Origin: Piliocolobus tephrosceles
Taxonomy: Eukaryota; Chordata; Mammalia; Primates; Cercopithecidae
Direction: 5' to 3'
Length of the DNA stretch: 64,000 nt
NCBI RefSeq assembly: GCF_002776525.5
Contig: NC_045449.1
Coordinates: 7,017,207 to 7,081,206 of the forward strand
Position 1 is the stretch's first letter; the number at the start of each line of letters is the position of its first letter. The notes under the pieces are model-generated. The model saw nothing but the letters and a program-made list of their open reading frames with translations. It ran no database searches and was not told where the DNA came from. This document shows positions 24,201-34,720 of this stretch, piece after piece. The position numbers and the translations under genes were made by a program.

Positions 24201-25664
24201 GTGGGCAGATCACCTGAGATTAGTGGTTCGAGACCAGCCTGACCAACACAGAGAAACCCCATCTCTACTAAAAATTCAAAAGTTAGCTGGGCGTGGTAGC
24301 ACGCGCCTGTAATCCCAGCTACTCGGGAGGCTGAGGCAGGAGAATCACTTGAACCTGGGAGGTGGAGGTTGCAGTGAGCCAAGATCACGCCACTGCACTC
24401 CAGCCTGGGCAACAAAGGCAGACCCTGTCTCAAAAAAAAATTAAAAGTTGAGGGCAGGGGCCGAAAGCAGTGAAATAGGTGATTGGGGGCTGAGGATGTG
24501 AGGTCCTAGAGTCTCTCTAGTTTCTTCAGTAAGATGAAAAAAAACTCTTTTCTTTTTTCTCTCCAGACTCAGTGGTTCTCCATATTTCCGGACTTCAGCC
24601 TGGATCTCCAAGAGGGGCCCTCCGTCGAGTCCCAGCCCTACTCCGATCCTCATATACCCCCGGTATCTAAGAATGCCAGGGCCGGAACAAGGAAATGTAG
24701 TTTAGGGTCTGGTCAAAGGGGAGAGAATAAAAGCTGCAGAGGTTGGGGGTGGGGTTAGGGATTCTAGGGATGGGGGCAGAGTGGCAGCATCCTTTGTACC
24801 TACAGGTGGATCCCACAACTCATTTGACCTTTAACCTTCACCTGTCCAAGAAAGAGAGAGAAGCCAAAGATAGCCTGATCCTGCCTTTCCAGTTCAGCTC
24901 TGAAAAGTAAGGTCGGGCCCTGGGTACGTGGATCCCTGAGTAGAGCCCAGCATCTGGGCCACGGAGAGGTGGGGCGACAGCAGGTTATTGATTAACCTGA
25001 TTTTATAGGGGCTGAAGTCCACCTCCAGAGACAAGTCCAAGTTCTTGATCCACCCATTCCCCCTACAATGGCCGAGGGCCGTTATGTCTCTTTTCTCTCC
25101 CTTAGACCCTTGGGTCACAGCTCCAGTTGTCCCCAGAGCACCCTGGGCCTGGGCTGAGCCAGACCAGACCCTTGGGAGGTGGCCCTATCCCTAGGCAGTG
25201 GTGCTAGAACAGAAGGCTATATGGGCGTGGCAAAGGCTGGTTAACAAGGGCTTAGTGCATGCCTGCTGTTTTGTGCCCAGTGTGTGGGTGGATGAAGTAA
25301 GACTACAAGATCCTTGCCCCCAAGCTGCTAGGAACTTACGGTTTTATTAGGAGATCAGTACAAGGGTATCTATTCCAGTACCAAATGGTGCTTCAGCTCT
25401 AACATGGAGGTCAGAGAAAGGGACTTGGACCAAGAAAATGACATGGAGGCCTAACAGGTTGCCTGAATGAGAGTCACAGTCACCTGGAAGAAACTATCCA
25501 GACCCAACCTGTCAGCTACCCTCACCAGCACCAAATCTTCCCTTCTCAGACAGCAGGCTCTCCTGCGGCCTAGGCCAGGCCAGGCTACCAGCCACATCTT
25601 CTATGAGCCAGATGCTTATGATGACCTGGACCAAGAAGACCCAGATGACGATCTAGATATTTGA
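18224..25664 (+). CDS. ELP5: ELP5, Elongator acetyltransferase complex subunit 5
   Basis: Eight coding exons give 300 residues: 18224-18269, 18426-18486, 18574-18654, 20280-20500, 22532-22713, 24567-24662, 24806-24906 and 25550-25664 (stop 25662-25664). All introns are GT-AG. The protein begins MLDSLLSFGGLVLLR and ends with an acidic tail YDDLDQEDPDDDLDI. ELP5 joins ELP4 and ELP6 in the RecA-like accessory sub-complex of Elongator, which supports wobble-uridine modification of tRNA (family knowledge). I chose the ATG at 18224. The upstream Met used in a longer human form (recalled) is GTG here (18176-18178), and a further in-frame ATG at 18134 would add 30 residues. Confidence 0.95.
19387..24443. 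mobile_element. Alus in ELP5 introns 3-5
   Basis: Plus-strand Alus lie at 19387-19688 (intron 3); 20942-21233, 21471-21766 and 21770-22063 (intron 4); and 23466-23759, 23766-24060 and 24151-24443 (intron 5). An older minus-strand Alu is at about 23093-23415 and a minus fragment at 22823-22950. Exons at 20280-20500 and 22532-22713 lie between them. The remaining intron sequence has no recognised gene. Confidence 0.85.
19935..20150 (+). mobile_element. MIR element in ELP5 intron 3
   Basis: Diverged sequence with the MIR signature: a start like TAACATTTATGAG, then GTGTCAAGCACTGTGCTGAG, then a segment like GAAGCAACTGAGTCTTAGAG. This is an ancient tRNA-derived SINE. Confidence 0.75.
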
Positions 25665-25910
25665 CTGGTCAGATTTGGTTAGATTGTAATTGGAGGGGGC
25701 GCAGGAAGACTTTGGGCCCAGAACCATCTTGCTCTTGTTTGTGTTAGCCTTACCCTGTCCCTACCCCACCTTGGTTCCCCTCGTCTATGGATCCCTGCTC
25801 TGTGAGCCAGGAAGCAGCGTCTCATCAGGACAGAAGGTAGGATGAAGACATGGGATAATGTGAGAGTAGAACACCCCCGTACCTAATAAAATCTTTATTT
25901 TTTTATTAAA
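25665..25910 (+). other. ELP5: ELP5 3' UTR with poly(A) signal
   Basis: Short 3' UTR after the ELP5 stop. AATAAA lies at 25885-25890, so cleavage is expected near 25905-25915, inside the stretch that also carries the CLDN7 poly(A) signals on the other strand. Confidence 0.8.
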
Positions 25911-26371
25911 AAAGAAATACTTTGGTAGCTATTTAAATAAGAGGGGGGTGGGAATGGATGTCAAGATACAAGCCCCTGCATCTTTTAGTCTATTGTCAAT
26001 GGAGTCTGGGGGCCAGGAATGGTGTGCATGTCACTGGGGCGCTAAGTGTTCTGAACTGAAGTAGGTGCATTAAGGTTCCAAGCTCCCTCCAAGGATCCAG
26101 ACGGGAGGAAAGCAGAGGCCCTGAAGGGAAAAAAGCCTGCTTCCCAAAACTTACTTTTTATTACTGTACAAAAAGCACACTCTCCCTCTTTTTGTCTCTC
26201 CCACCAACACTCCCCACCCCCCACCCAAGAGGACTATACATGGAATGCAGGGACAGAGTGACCAGGAGGCCTTTGTCCGGCACCCTGCCCACAGGCTGAG
26301 CACAGCCCCAGGCCCTTTCAGGCATCTAGACACGCCCACAGCCTGTCAGGCTGGGGCGAGGAGACTCCAGG
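25875..26371 (-). other. CLDN7: CLDN7 3' UTR with poly(A) signals
   Basis: Minus-strand AATAAA hexamers (plus-strand TTTATT) occur at 25902-25907 and 25894-25899, and a proximal one at 26157-26162. Use of the distal pair gives a 3' UTR of about 490 nt whose end overlaps the ELP5 3' end. Which signal is used cannot be told from sequence. Confidence 0.65.
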
Positions 26372-28040
26372 TCACACATACTCCTTGGAAGAGTTGGACT
26401 TAGGGTAAGAGCGGGGTGCATGGTACCCAGCCTTGCTCTCATTCCTAGGACAGGAACAGGAGAGCAGTGCACCTCCCAGGATGACTAGGGCAGACCCTGC
26501 CCAGCCAATAAAGATGGCAGGGCCAAACTCATACCTGTGAAGAGAAAGGGGTGGTTAGAAACCCTGGCCTGTCTCTGCCCTCCTCCCTATCGCGGGGTCC
26601 AGACCTGTCCCCTTAGGAGGCAGGGTTTCCAGACTTACTTAATGTTGGTAGGGATCAAGGGGTCATAAAAGTCTGTGACAATCTGATGGCCATACCAGGA
26701 GCAAGCTATCAAGGCGGCAAGACCTGGAGAGAGAATGAGGGGTTTCGGTATAGTGAGACCCCAAATCTGCACCCTGCCCAGCCTCGCTCCTCCCAGATGG
26801 GAGAACTCTGGGGCTCACCTGCCACGATGAAAATTATGCCTCCACCCATGGCTATACGGGCCTTCTTCACTTTGTCGTCTCCCCCACAGCGCGTGCACTT
26901 CATGCCCATCGTGGCCACAAACATGGCCAGGAAGCCCAGCACCAGGGAGACCACCATTAGGGCTCGAGTGGCCTGCATAGCCGCTGCGGGCGAGGGGAAA
27001 GGGCGCCGTCATTGCTGGAAATGCAGGTGGCTCCAGCCTTCGTGCCGCCGGCCGCGCCCACCAACCCCTGGACCTCTTCTGTCCCGCGCCGTGTTCTGCC
27101 GCGGGCCAGGGGCGCCCAGGTGTCCAAGGCCTGGGCCAAACGGGCAGGTCCCCGCCCCTCCCAACACCGCGGCCTTCCTGCTCCCGCCCCGCCCTCTCCG
27201 CTCAAGGATCCGCCCGGGGCGCCGGGGTTTCGGTGAAACCGCCCTGTATAGGGGGAAGGGTGAAAGGGGCAACGAAGGGAAGCCGAGACGGTGGCCTGAG
27301 CCCCGCGCGGCGCACATGCCAGCCGGCGGCCCTGCTCTGAGCCCGCTATCGAGGCCACCGGGTTTGTGGCTTCGGCTAATCGGCCGATAAGATTAGAGGC
27401 CGCAGGCAGCGGCCCACTGTGACCAGCCGCACCGCCCTTCGGCCCTCGGCGCGCCCGGTGCCCCGCGCCCCGGGGTCGTTTCTGTCTGAGAAAAGGGCGG
27501 GAGATGACGGAGGCCGTGGCCTGCCCAGGGATTGGGGAGGGGACGGCCCTGGCCTAAGAACCGCTTCTCGGAGCCAGGGACTAGGCTGGGTTGGGGGGCG
27601 GAAAAGGACCGTGGGCGACCGAGGTGCGCGCCCACGTGCAGCCGCCAGAACCCCGGCCCGCTCCCGCCCAGCCTCGCCGCCCCCACCCGACCCCTTCCTC
27701 GTCTTGCAGCTCCCCGGCAACCCAGGGCGCCCAGCCATGGGGCCTCGGCTCTCCCACGCGCGCCACCCCGCCACCTCGGTCCGGGGCGCGTCCGCCCCCT
27801 CGGTCCCGCGGCCTTACCGGACAGGGAGAGCACCGAGTCGTACATTTTGCAGCTCATCAGCCCCGTGCTCTGCGTGACGCAGTCCATCCACAGCCCCTTG
27901 TACATGGCCTGGGCCGTGATGATGTTGTCGCCCGCATACGAGCTCATCTGCCACTGCGGGATGGCGGTGCAGGCCACCAGACCCACCCAGCCCAGCAGGG
28001 CCATGGAGAAGCCCAGCAACTGCAGGCCCGAATTGGCCAT
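26372..28040 (-). CDS. CLDN7: CLDN7, claudin-7
   Basis: Four coding exons give 211 residues: 27818-28040 (ATG 28038-28040), 26819-26983, 26639-26723 and 26372-26534 (stop 26372-26374). Introns are GT-AG. Claudin hallmarks are present. The first extracellular loop has Trp30, the GLW motif at 49-51, Cys54 and Cys64. Four hydrophobic transmembrane segments follow the usual layout, and the C-terminus is SSKEYV, a PDZ-binding end for ZO proteins. Claudins form paracellular barriers and pores at tight junctions of epithelia. The gene converges on ELP5, with 3' ends that probably overlap. Confidence 0.98.
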
Positions 28041-28806
28041 TTCCGCCCTCAGAAAACACTGGGGGCGCCGGGCGGGAGACCCTAGAGTAAAACAAACGAC
28101 ACTTGGGGGGCAGCCCCACGAAAGAAAACTTGAGGTGGAGTTTTCCGGTCACCCAAAGAGACAAAAAGAGTTTGGATCAGGTGAATGCAAATCTTGTCAC
28201 CGAAGTACACGCAAATCGACCCCTCCAGTGAAGCCTCGCAGCAGAGGGAATAGGATACGCCGGGAGGGTGGTTCCAGACAAAAGCGGTCCCCGAAGGCCA
28301 GGCGGTTCCCTCGGGCGCTCTCGGCGACCCTAGCCGAACAAAAGGTGGAGGGGCCGTCTGGGCGCGGTTCTGGGCGCCGGAAAGTCCCAAAGTATCCTGG
28401 GCTGTTAGTCCGAGGCTGCGGTGCGCAGTGGAGGTGGCTCGGAGGTGAGCCAGCAGGTGCGGGCGGACAGGTGGGGCGCACCTGAGTATATGTAGGGCGT
28501 CGGGGGCGCGGCCCGCGGGCCCCGGGAGCGCGGGAGGGAAAGGCGGGACCGGAGGGGCGGCCGAGGGTGACCTGACGTCACCGAAGGGACACTCACCTGA
28601 ACCGGAAGTCGTGGCCCCCACCCCTCCTTGCCCAGGTGAGGAGGAAGAAACCTGAGCACCAGGGTCACGCCCCTTCGCTTGCCCGGTTTTGACCGCCGCT
28701 GGGGAGGAGGCGGTGGCTCCCCGGGAGTCCCAAGCTCCGAATCAGCCCCTCCGGACTGGATTTCCCTCGAACACCGGAATGTCCCTTCCCTTCTTCCCAA
28801 CAGGTG
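28041..28806 (-). promoter_or_regulatory. CLDN7: CLDN7 5' UTR and promoter with E2-box cluster
   Basis: Sequence upstream of the CLDN7 ATG. CAGGTG/CACCTG boxes occur at 28454-28459, 28468-28473, 28479-28484, 28594-28599, 28633-28638 and 28801-28806. A perfect CRE (TGACGTCA) is at 28573-28580 and an ETS-like CCGGAAGT near 28602. A weak TATA-like stretch (CATATACT on the minus strand) lies at about 28485-28492. CAGGTG boxes are the targets of SNAI and ZEB repressors in epithelial genes (established knowledge). Confidence 0.6.
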
Positions 28807-29574
28807 CGCCTGGGACGCTGCGGGGCGCCCCTGACCAGTCTCGGCGCCGCCCTTTCCCCGCCGGGTTCTGTCCAAAGTGCTCTCTCCCCGGCCTTGCTTT
28901 CGCCCCCACCCGCTGCTCTCCTTTTTTTTCTGTCTCCTACCCTAGTCGATCCCACCTTCGGGGGCCCTGGCCCGATCCCTGAGAGTCGCCCCCTTCAGCA
29001 CCCGCTTCACTGTTCCGGTTCTCTGGCTCTGCTACAGACACCCGGCTTCTGAGCGTGGCTCCCCAACAGCCCCACCTTCCTGTGCCCCCATTCCAACCCG
29101 ACATGACTTACAGTCTGAACCCTTTGCACTCAACCTCCCCACCTACCACTAGCCCCTCCGGCATCAAGGCTCCCAGCTGGAGGAAGAAACCATTGGGACC
29201 GAAAGGGTGAGGGCTAGGTCAGAGTCTTGGCCACACCCATCGTTCCCCTCCCTTAGAGTCTTTTCAGACCTATCCTCCACCTTTCCCACCCCTCCCCACA
29301 CTCGCCCGTTTCTCTTTCCCTCCCGAGCCTGGGCTTGGACTGCCTATTGCTGTGCACACCCTCACGCCCTCACTGTTTCGTCCTCCCTATAATCTGGCTC
29401 TCTAGGGTGGTCGTCCATGGTCCCTCACCCTGCAGTCTTGCTCTGTCTCCCCAAAGCGTTGCTCCCTCCTTCCTCCTGGCACCCCTTCCAGCCTTTTGCC
29501 CCTTCCTCCTTCATCTTTGGTCATCTCCCCTTCCTGCCTTTCCTGCTTTGGAGCTTCCTATTTCATTCCTTGTC
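28807..29574. other. CLDN7 upstream flank, no gene seen
   Basis: C- and T-rich single-copy-looking sequence. There is no conserved frame, RNA gene or recognisable transposon. Confidence 0.4.
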
Positions 29575-31683
29575 TTGTTTGTTTGTTTGTTTGTTTGTTT
29601 GAGAGGGGAGGGGTCTGTGTTACCCAGGCTGGAGTGCAGAGGTGCAAATCTCAGCTCACTGCAGCCTCACCTCCCGGGCTCAAGCGATCACCCCGCCTCA
29701 GCATCCTCAGTAGCTGGGACCGCAGGTGCACACCACCACGCCCAGCTGAAGTTTTTGTATTTTTGGTGGAGAAGGGGTTTCACCGTATTGCTCAGGCTGG
29801 TCTTGAACACCTGAACTCAAGCAATCCCCCCACCCCCGCCTCCTAAAGTGCAAGATTACAGGCGTGAGCCACCACACCCAACCCACTCCTTGTCTTTTCG
29901 TTTACCTTTGCGCCTTGTCTCCAGTCTACTTGGAGCCCAGCATCAGCAATTACTCTTTCTTTCCTCTTCTTAGGTGCACACTGCGCTTTCCCCACCCACC
30001 CTGCCCAGTTTCCTCCCAATCTTCCTACTACCCTCCAACCTCCTCATACTTCTCAGATTCTCACATACCCTGTTTATTTTGGCTCTGTCTCATTTCATTT
30101 TCCTCTCTCCGTTTTTTACCTCAACTCTCTCACATTTTTTATCTTTTTTTGCCCTCTCAAACATTTCTCTCCTTCCTTCATTTATTCGCTAAACATATTA
30201 AAGGCTCCTTTACGCTAAGCTAATTGACCTGCTTTTGTATAAAATGAAGACTTTCATGAACTCTTTTTTTTTTTGAAACAGAGTTTTGCTCTTGTCACCT
30301 AGGCTGGAGTGCAATGGCGTGATCTCGGCTCACTGCAACCTCCACCTCTTAGGTTCAAGTGAGTCTCCTGCCTCAGCCTCCCAAGTAGCTGGGGGTACAG
30401 GTGTCCACCACCATGCCCGGCTAATTTTTTTTTTTTTTTTTTTTTGGACATGGAGTCTCGCTGTCTCCCACGCTGGAGTGCAGTGGCCCGAACTTGGCTC
30501 ACTGCAATCTCCGCCTCCCAGGTTCACGCCATTCTCCTGCCTCAGCCTCCCGAGTAGCCAGGACTACAGGCGCCTGCCAGCACGCCCGGCTAATTTTTTG
30601 TATTTTTAGTAGAGCCGGGGTTTCACTGTGTTAGCCAGGATGGTCTCGATCTCCTGACCACGTGATCCATCTGCCTCGGCCTCCCAAAGTGCTGGGATTA
30701 CAGGCGTGAGCCACCGCGCCCGGCCAGTTTTTGTGTTTTTAGTAGAGATGGGGTTTCACCATGTTGGCCAGGCCAATCTCAAATTCCTGACCTCAGATGA
30801 TCCCAACCCACCTCGACCTCCCAAAGTGCTAGAATTACAGGCGTGAGCCACCACTCCCAGCCATGAACTCTTTGTTATTCATTTTTATTGTTGTATTTTT
30901 GGATTAATGGACTTTTCTGGATTAATGTACCCCAGGCTAGAGTGCAGTGGTGCAATTATAGCTCACTACACCCTTGAACTCCTGGGCTCAAAGGATGTTC
31001 CCCCCAACCCCCCGCCAACAAATAGCTGTAGTTACAGCCATGTGTCATCATTGTTCTGGCATTGTTTGTTTTTTGAAACAGAGTCTCGCTCTGTCACCCA
31101 AGCTGGCATGCAGTGGCGCGATCTTGGCTCACTGCAACCTCTGCCTCTGGGATTCAAGCAATTCTCCTGCCTCACCCTCCCGAGTAGCTGAGATTACACG
31201 CGCACGCCACCACGCCCAGCTAATTTTTTGTATTTTTAGTAGAGACGAGGTTTCACCATGTTGGCCAGGCTGGTCTCAAATTCCTGACCTCAAATGATCT
31301 GTCTGCCTCAGCCTCCGGAGTGCTGGGATTACAGGCATGAGCTACCGCAACTGACTTTCCTTTTGTTTTTTTTGTTTTTGTTTTTGTTTTTGTTTGAGAT
31401 GGAGGCTCACTCTGTCACCCAGGCTGGAGTGCAATGGCTCGATCTTGGCTCACTGCAAGCTCCGCCTCCCGAGTTCACACCATTCTCCTGCCTCAGCCTC
31501 CTGAGTAGCTGGGATTACAGGCGCCTGCCACCACCACACCCGGCTAGTTTTTTTGTATTTTTTTTAGTGGAGACGGGGTTTCACCATGTTAGCCAGGATG
31601 GTCTTGATCTCCTGATCTCATGATCTGCCCACCTCGGTCTCCCAAAGTGCTGGGATTACATACGTGAGCCGCCACACCCGACT
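29575..31683. mobile_element. Alu cluster, minus strand
   Basis: An older Alu (with a GTTT tail) lies at 29575-29882. An outer Alu at 30264-30422 plus 30726-30862 contains an inserted younger Alu at about 30425-30725. An Alu monomer fragment lies at about 30926-31050, and full Alus at 31068-31355 and 31361-31683. All are on the minus strand. Spacer 29883-30263 is T-rich and has no gene. Confidence 0.8.
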
Positions 31684-31879
31684 TTTTTTTTTTTTTTTTT
31701 TAATTTTAAAAGACTAGTCAGGTGCAGTAGTGAGAAGGGGACGAGAGTAGGAAAAGAAGCTCCATCTGTAACTGATTGTGAACAATCAATTGAAATAATT
31801 CACTACCTTCAGACCAGCTGAGATTTTCTTGAACATTTTCCTTTGAGCTCTAAGGAAAATGTCATCACCATATGCGGCT

Positions 31880-32480
31880 TCTCTCCTAACTCACTGCCGC
31901 CACCCTACACCAGCCCAAGGCTGGACACCACAACTGCCTCCAAACTAATCTCCCTGCTTCCACACTGATCCTTTTAAACTCTATTCTCTGGAGTGACCGC
32001 TTCTTACCCACTCAGAGCTTTGTCATTTCCTGTTTAAAATCTTTCAGTGACACTCGTGTTCTTGCCAGTAAGTGCCACACCATGGCTGACCTGACGGCCT
32101 CAACCACACTGGCCTTCTCTCTGTTCCTGCCAACTGAATTGCCTTTGTATACAGTCTGTTCTCTGGGTCTGGAAGCTCTTCTCCATCCACTCCCACCCAC
32201 CTTCCTCTATCCAGCTAACCAACTCATCCTTCAGCTATCCCTCAAATATCACTTCTTTTAGAAAGCCTGGCCTGACCACCCCACCCCAAACTGAGTCAGA
32301 TCATCTGCATAGTACTCTCACGGCTACCAGTACTTTGCTTTCAAAGCTCTTATCACAGTGTGAAAATACTATATTTACTTTATGTGCTTATTTATTCAGT
32401 ATCAATATCCCCACTGTACTGTATGCTCCAAGAGGGTAGAGACTTGTCTGGGTTTTATCACCAATAAATATTTGAAGAAT
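31880..32480 (+). mobile_element. L2 LINE 3' fragment
   Basis: Diverged sequence with the typical L2 3'-end vocabulary: segments like CTTTCAGTGACAC, CTTCTTTTAGAAAGCCTGGCC and CAAGAGGGTAGAGACTTGTC, then an ending like AATAAATATTTGAAGAATGAA. The edges are approximate. Confidence 0.75.
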
Positions 32481-32535
32481 GAATGAATAAATTGCAAATA
32501 AATAATATTTTCACTCACTGTTCAACAAATATTTT

Positions 32536-33961
32536 CTTTTTTCTTTCTTTCTTTTTTTCTTTTTTCTTTTTTTTTGAGACAGTCTTGCTCTGTCACCCAG
32601 GCTAGAACTCAGTGGCGCGATCTTGACTCATCACAACCTCTGCCTCTCAGGTTCAAGCAATTCTGTGCCTCAGCTTCCCAAGTAGCTGGGATTACAGGCA
32701 CGCACCACCATGTCCAGCTAATTTTAAAAATATTTTTAGTAGAGATGGGGTTTCACCATGTTGGCCAGGCTGGTCTCGGACTCCTGACCTCAGGTGATCC
32801 GCCCACCTTGGCCTCCCAAAATTCTAGGAGGGAAAATAGCTGGGACTACAGGCGCGAGCCACCGCACCCAACCCTCAACAAATATTTCCTAAGTGTCTAT
32901 AATGTGCCAAACATGGCCAGGCACAGCGGTTATGTCTGTAGTCCCAGCTACCCAGGAAGCTGAGGTGAGAAGATCACTTAAGCCTATAAGTTCAAGGCTG
33001 CAGTGAGCTGTGATCATGCCACTGCACCCCAGCCTGGGCAACAGAGGGAGATTCTATCTCTAAAAAAAAAAAAAAAAAAAAAGGTGCGGCCAGCCATGGT
33101 GGCTCACGCCTGTAATCCCAGCGCTTTGGGAGGCAGAGGCAGGAAGATCACGAGGTCAAGAGTTAGAGATCAGCCTAGCCAACATTGTGAAACCCTATCT
33201 CTACTAGAAATACAAAAAATTAGCTGGTGGCAGGGGCCTGTAATCGCAGCTACTCAGGAGGCTGAAGCAGAAGAATCGCTTGAACCTGGGAGGTACAGGT
33301 TGCAGTGAGCTGAGACTACATCACTGCACTCCAGCCTGGGCAACAGAGCGAGACTTCATCTCAAAAAAAAAGGGGTGGGGGCCAGGCAAGGTGGCTCACA
33401 CCTGTAATCCCAGCACTTTGGGAGGCTGAGGCAGGCAGATCACGAGGTCAGGAGTGCGAGAACAGCCTGGCCAACATGGTGAAACCCCATCTCACTAAAG
33501 ATACAAAAAATTAGCTGGTCGTGGTGACACGCGCCTGTAGTCCCAGCTACTCTGGAGACTGAGGCAAGATAATTGCTTGAACCCAGGAGGTGGAGGTTGC
33601 AAGGTTGCAGTAAGCCGAGATCGCGCCATTGCACTCCAGCCTGGACAATGGCAAGACTCTGTCTCGATTAAAAAAAAAAAAAAAAAAAAAAAAAGGCCAG
33701 GTGCAGTGGCTTATGCCTATAATCCCAGCACTTTGGGAGGTCAGGAGTTCAAGACCAGCCTGGCCAACATGGTGAAACCCCATCTCTACTTAAAATACAA
33801 AATTTAGCCAGGCATGGTGGTGGGCGCCTGTAATCCTAGCTACTCGAGAGGCTAAAGCAGGAGAATTGCTTGAACCCGGGAGGCAGAGGTTGCAATGAGC
33901 CAAGATTGCGCCATTGTACTCTAGCCTGGGGGACAAGAGCAAGACTTCGTCTGAAAAAAAA
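32536..33961. mobile_element. Alu cluster
   Basis: Minus-strand Alu at 32536-32874 with an extra GGAGGGAAAATAGCT-like insertion near 32826. A plus-strand monomer lies at 32914-33082, and plus-strand Alus at 33088-33371, 33380-33694 and 33695-33961. The last has an internal deletion. Confidence 0.8.
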
Positions 33962-34192
33962 CAAGGATCAGTCACTATAGTTGACCCTGGAAATACAGCA
34001 GGAAACAAAACAGATAAGGATACTGAACTCATGCAACTTATTTTCTAGAAGGAAGAAGCAGACAATAAAGACATAAACAAAACAGTGCATGTTTGAAGGC
34101 AATAAAGCAGTGTAATGTGATGAAGTTCAATCTACTCTAGGATGAGGTCAGGGAGAACTTTTTGAGGAAATGACTTAAATAATAAGCCAGCG
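33962..34192. other. Ancient-repeat-like spacer
   Basis: Contains segments similar in style to L2/MIR-age repeats (GGAAATACAGCAGGAAACAA, then an 'AGACAATAAAGACATAAAC' stretch). The family is not determined. No gene seen. Confidence 0.35.
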
Positions 34193-34579
34193 GCTGGGCA
34201 CGATGACTCAGGCCTGTAATCCCGGCACTTTGGGAGGCTGAGGCAGGTGGTTCACCTCAGGTCAGGAGTTCAAGACCAGCCTGGCCAACATGGTGAAAAC
34301 CCATCTCTATTAAAAATATTTTTAGGCCGGGCGCGGTGGCTCAAGCCTGTAATCCCAGCACTTTGGGAGGCCGAGGCCGGTGGATCACGAGGTCAGGAGA
34401 TCGAGACCATCCTGGCCTACACGGTGAAACCCCGTCTCTATTAAAAAATACAAAAAACTAGCCGGGCGAGATGGCGGGTGCCTGTAGTCCCAGCTACTCG
34501 GGAGGCTGAGGCAGGAGAATGGCGTAAACCCGGGAGGCGGAGCTTGCAGTGAGCCGAGATCGCGCCACTGCACTCCAGC

Positions 34580-34679
34580 NNNNNNNNNNNNNNNNNNNNN
34601 NNNNNNNNNNNNNNNNNNNNNNNNNNNNNNNNNNNNNNNNNNNNNNNNNNNNNNNNNNNNNNNNNNNNNNNNNNNNNNN
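34580..34679. other. Assembly gap (100 N)
   Basis: Exactly 100 N, the conventional placeholder for a gap of unknown size. It falls at the 3' end of a young AluY. Confidence 0.98.
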
Positions 34680-34684
34680 GGACT

Positions 34685-34720
34685 TCAGCAGAGATTCCGA
34701 TCTATCGGTATCTCTGCTGA
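34685..34720. repeat. 36-bp near-perfect palindrome beside gap
   Basis: Sixteen of seventeen arm positions pair around a 2-nt centre (CT at 34702-34703). The only mismatch is T/T at 34696 and 34709. The sequence is not Alu and sits exactly where the outer Alu's right monomer should begin. Confidence 0.9.

Noticed and set aside
27532..28485. 317-codon plus-strand frame
   Set aside because: Antisense to CLDN7 exon 1 and its CpG-rich intron; no family similarity.
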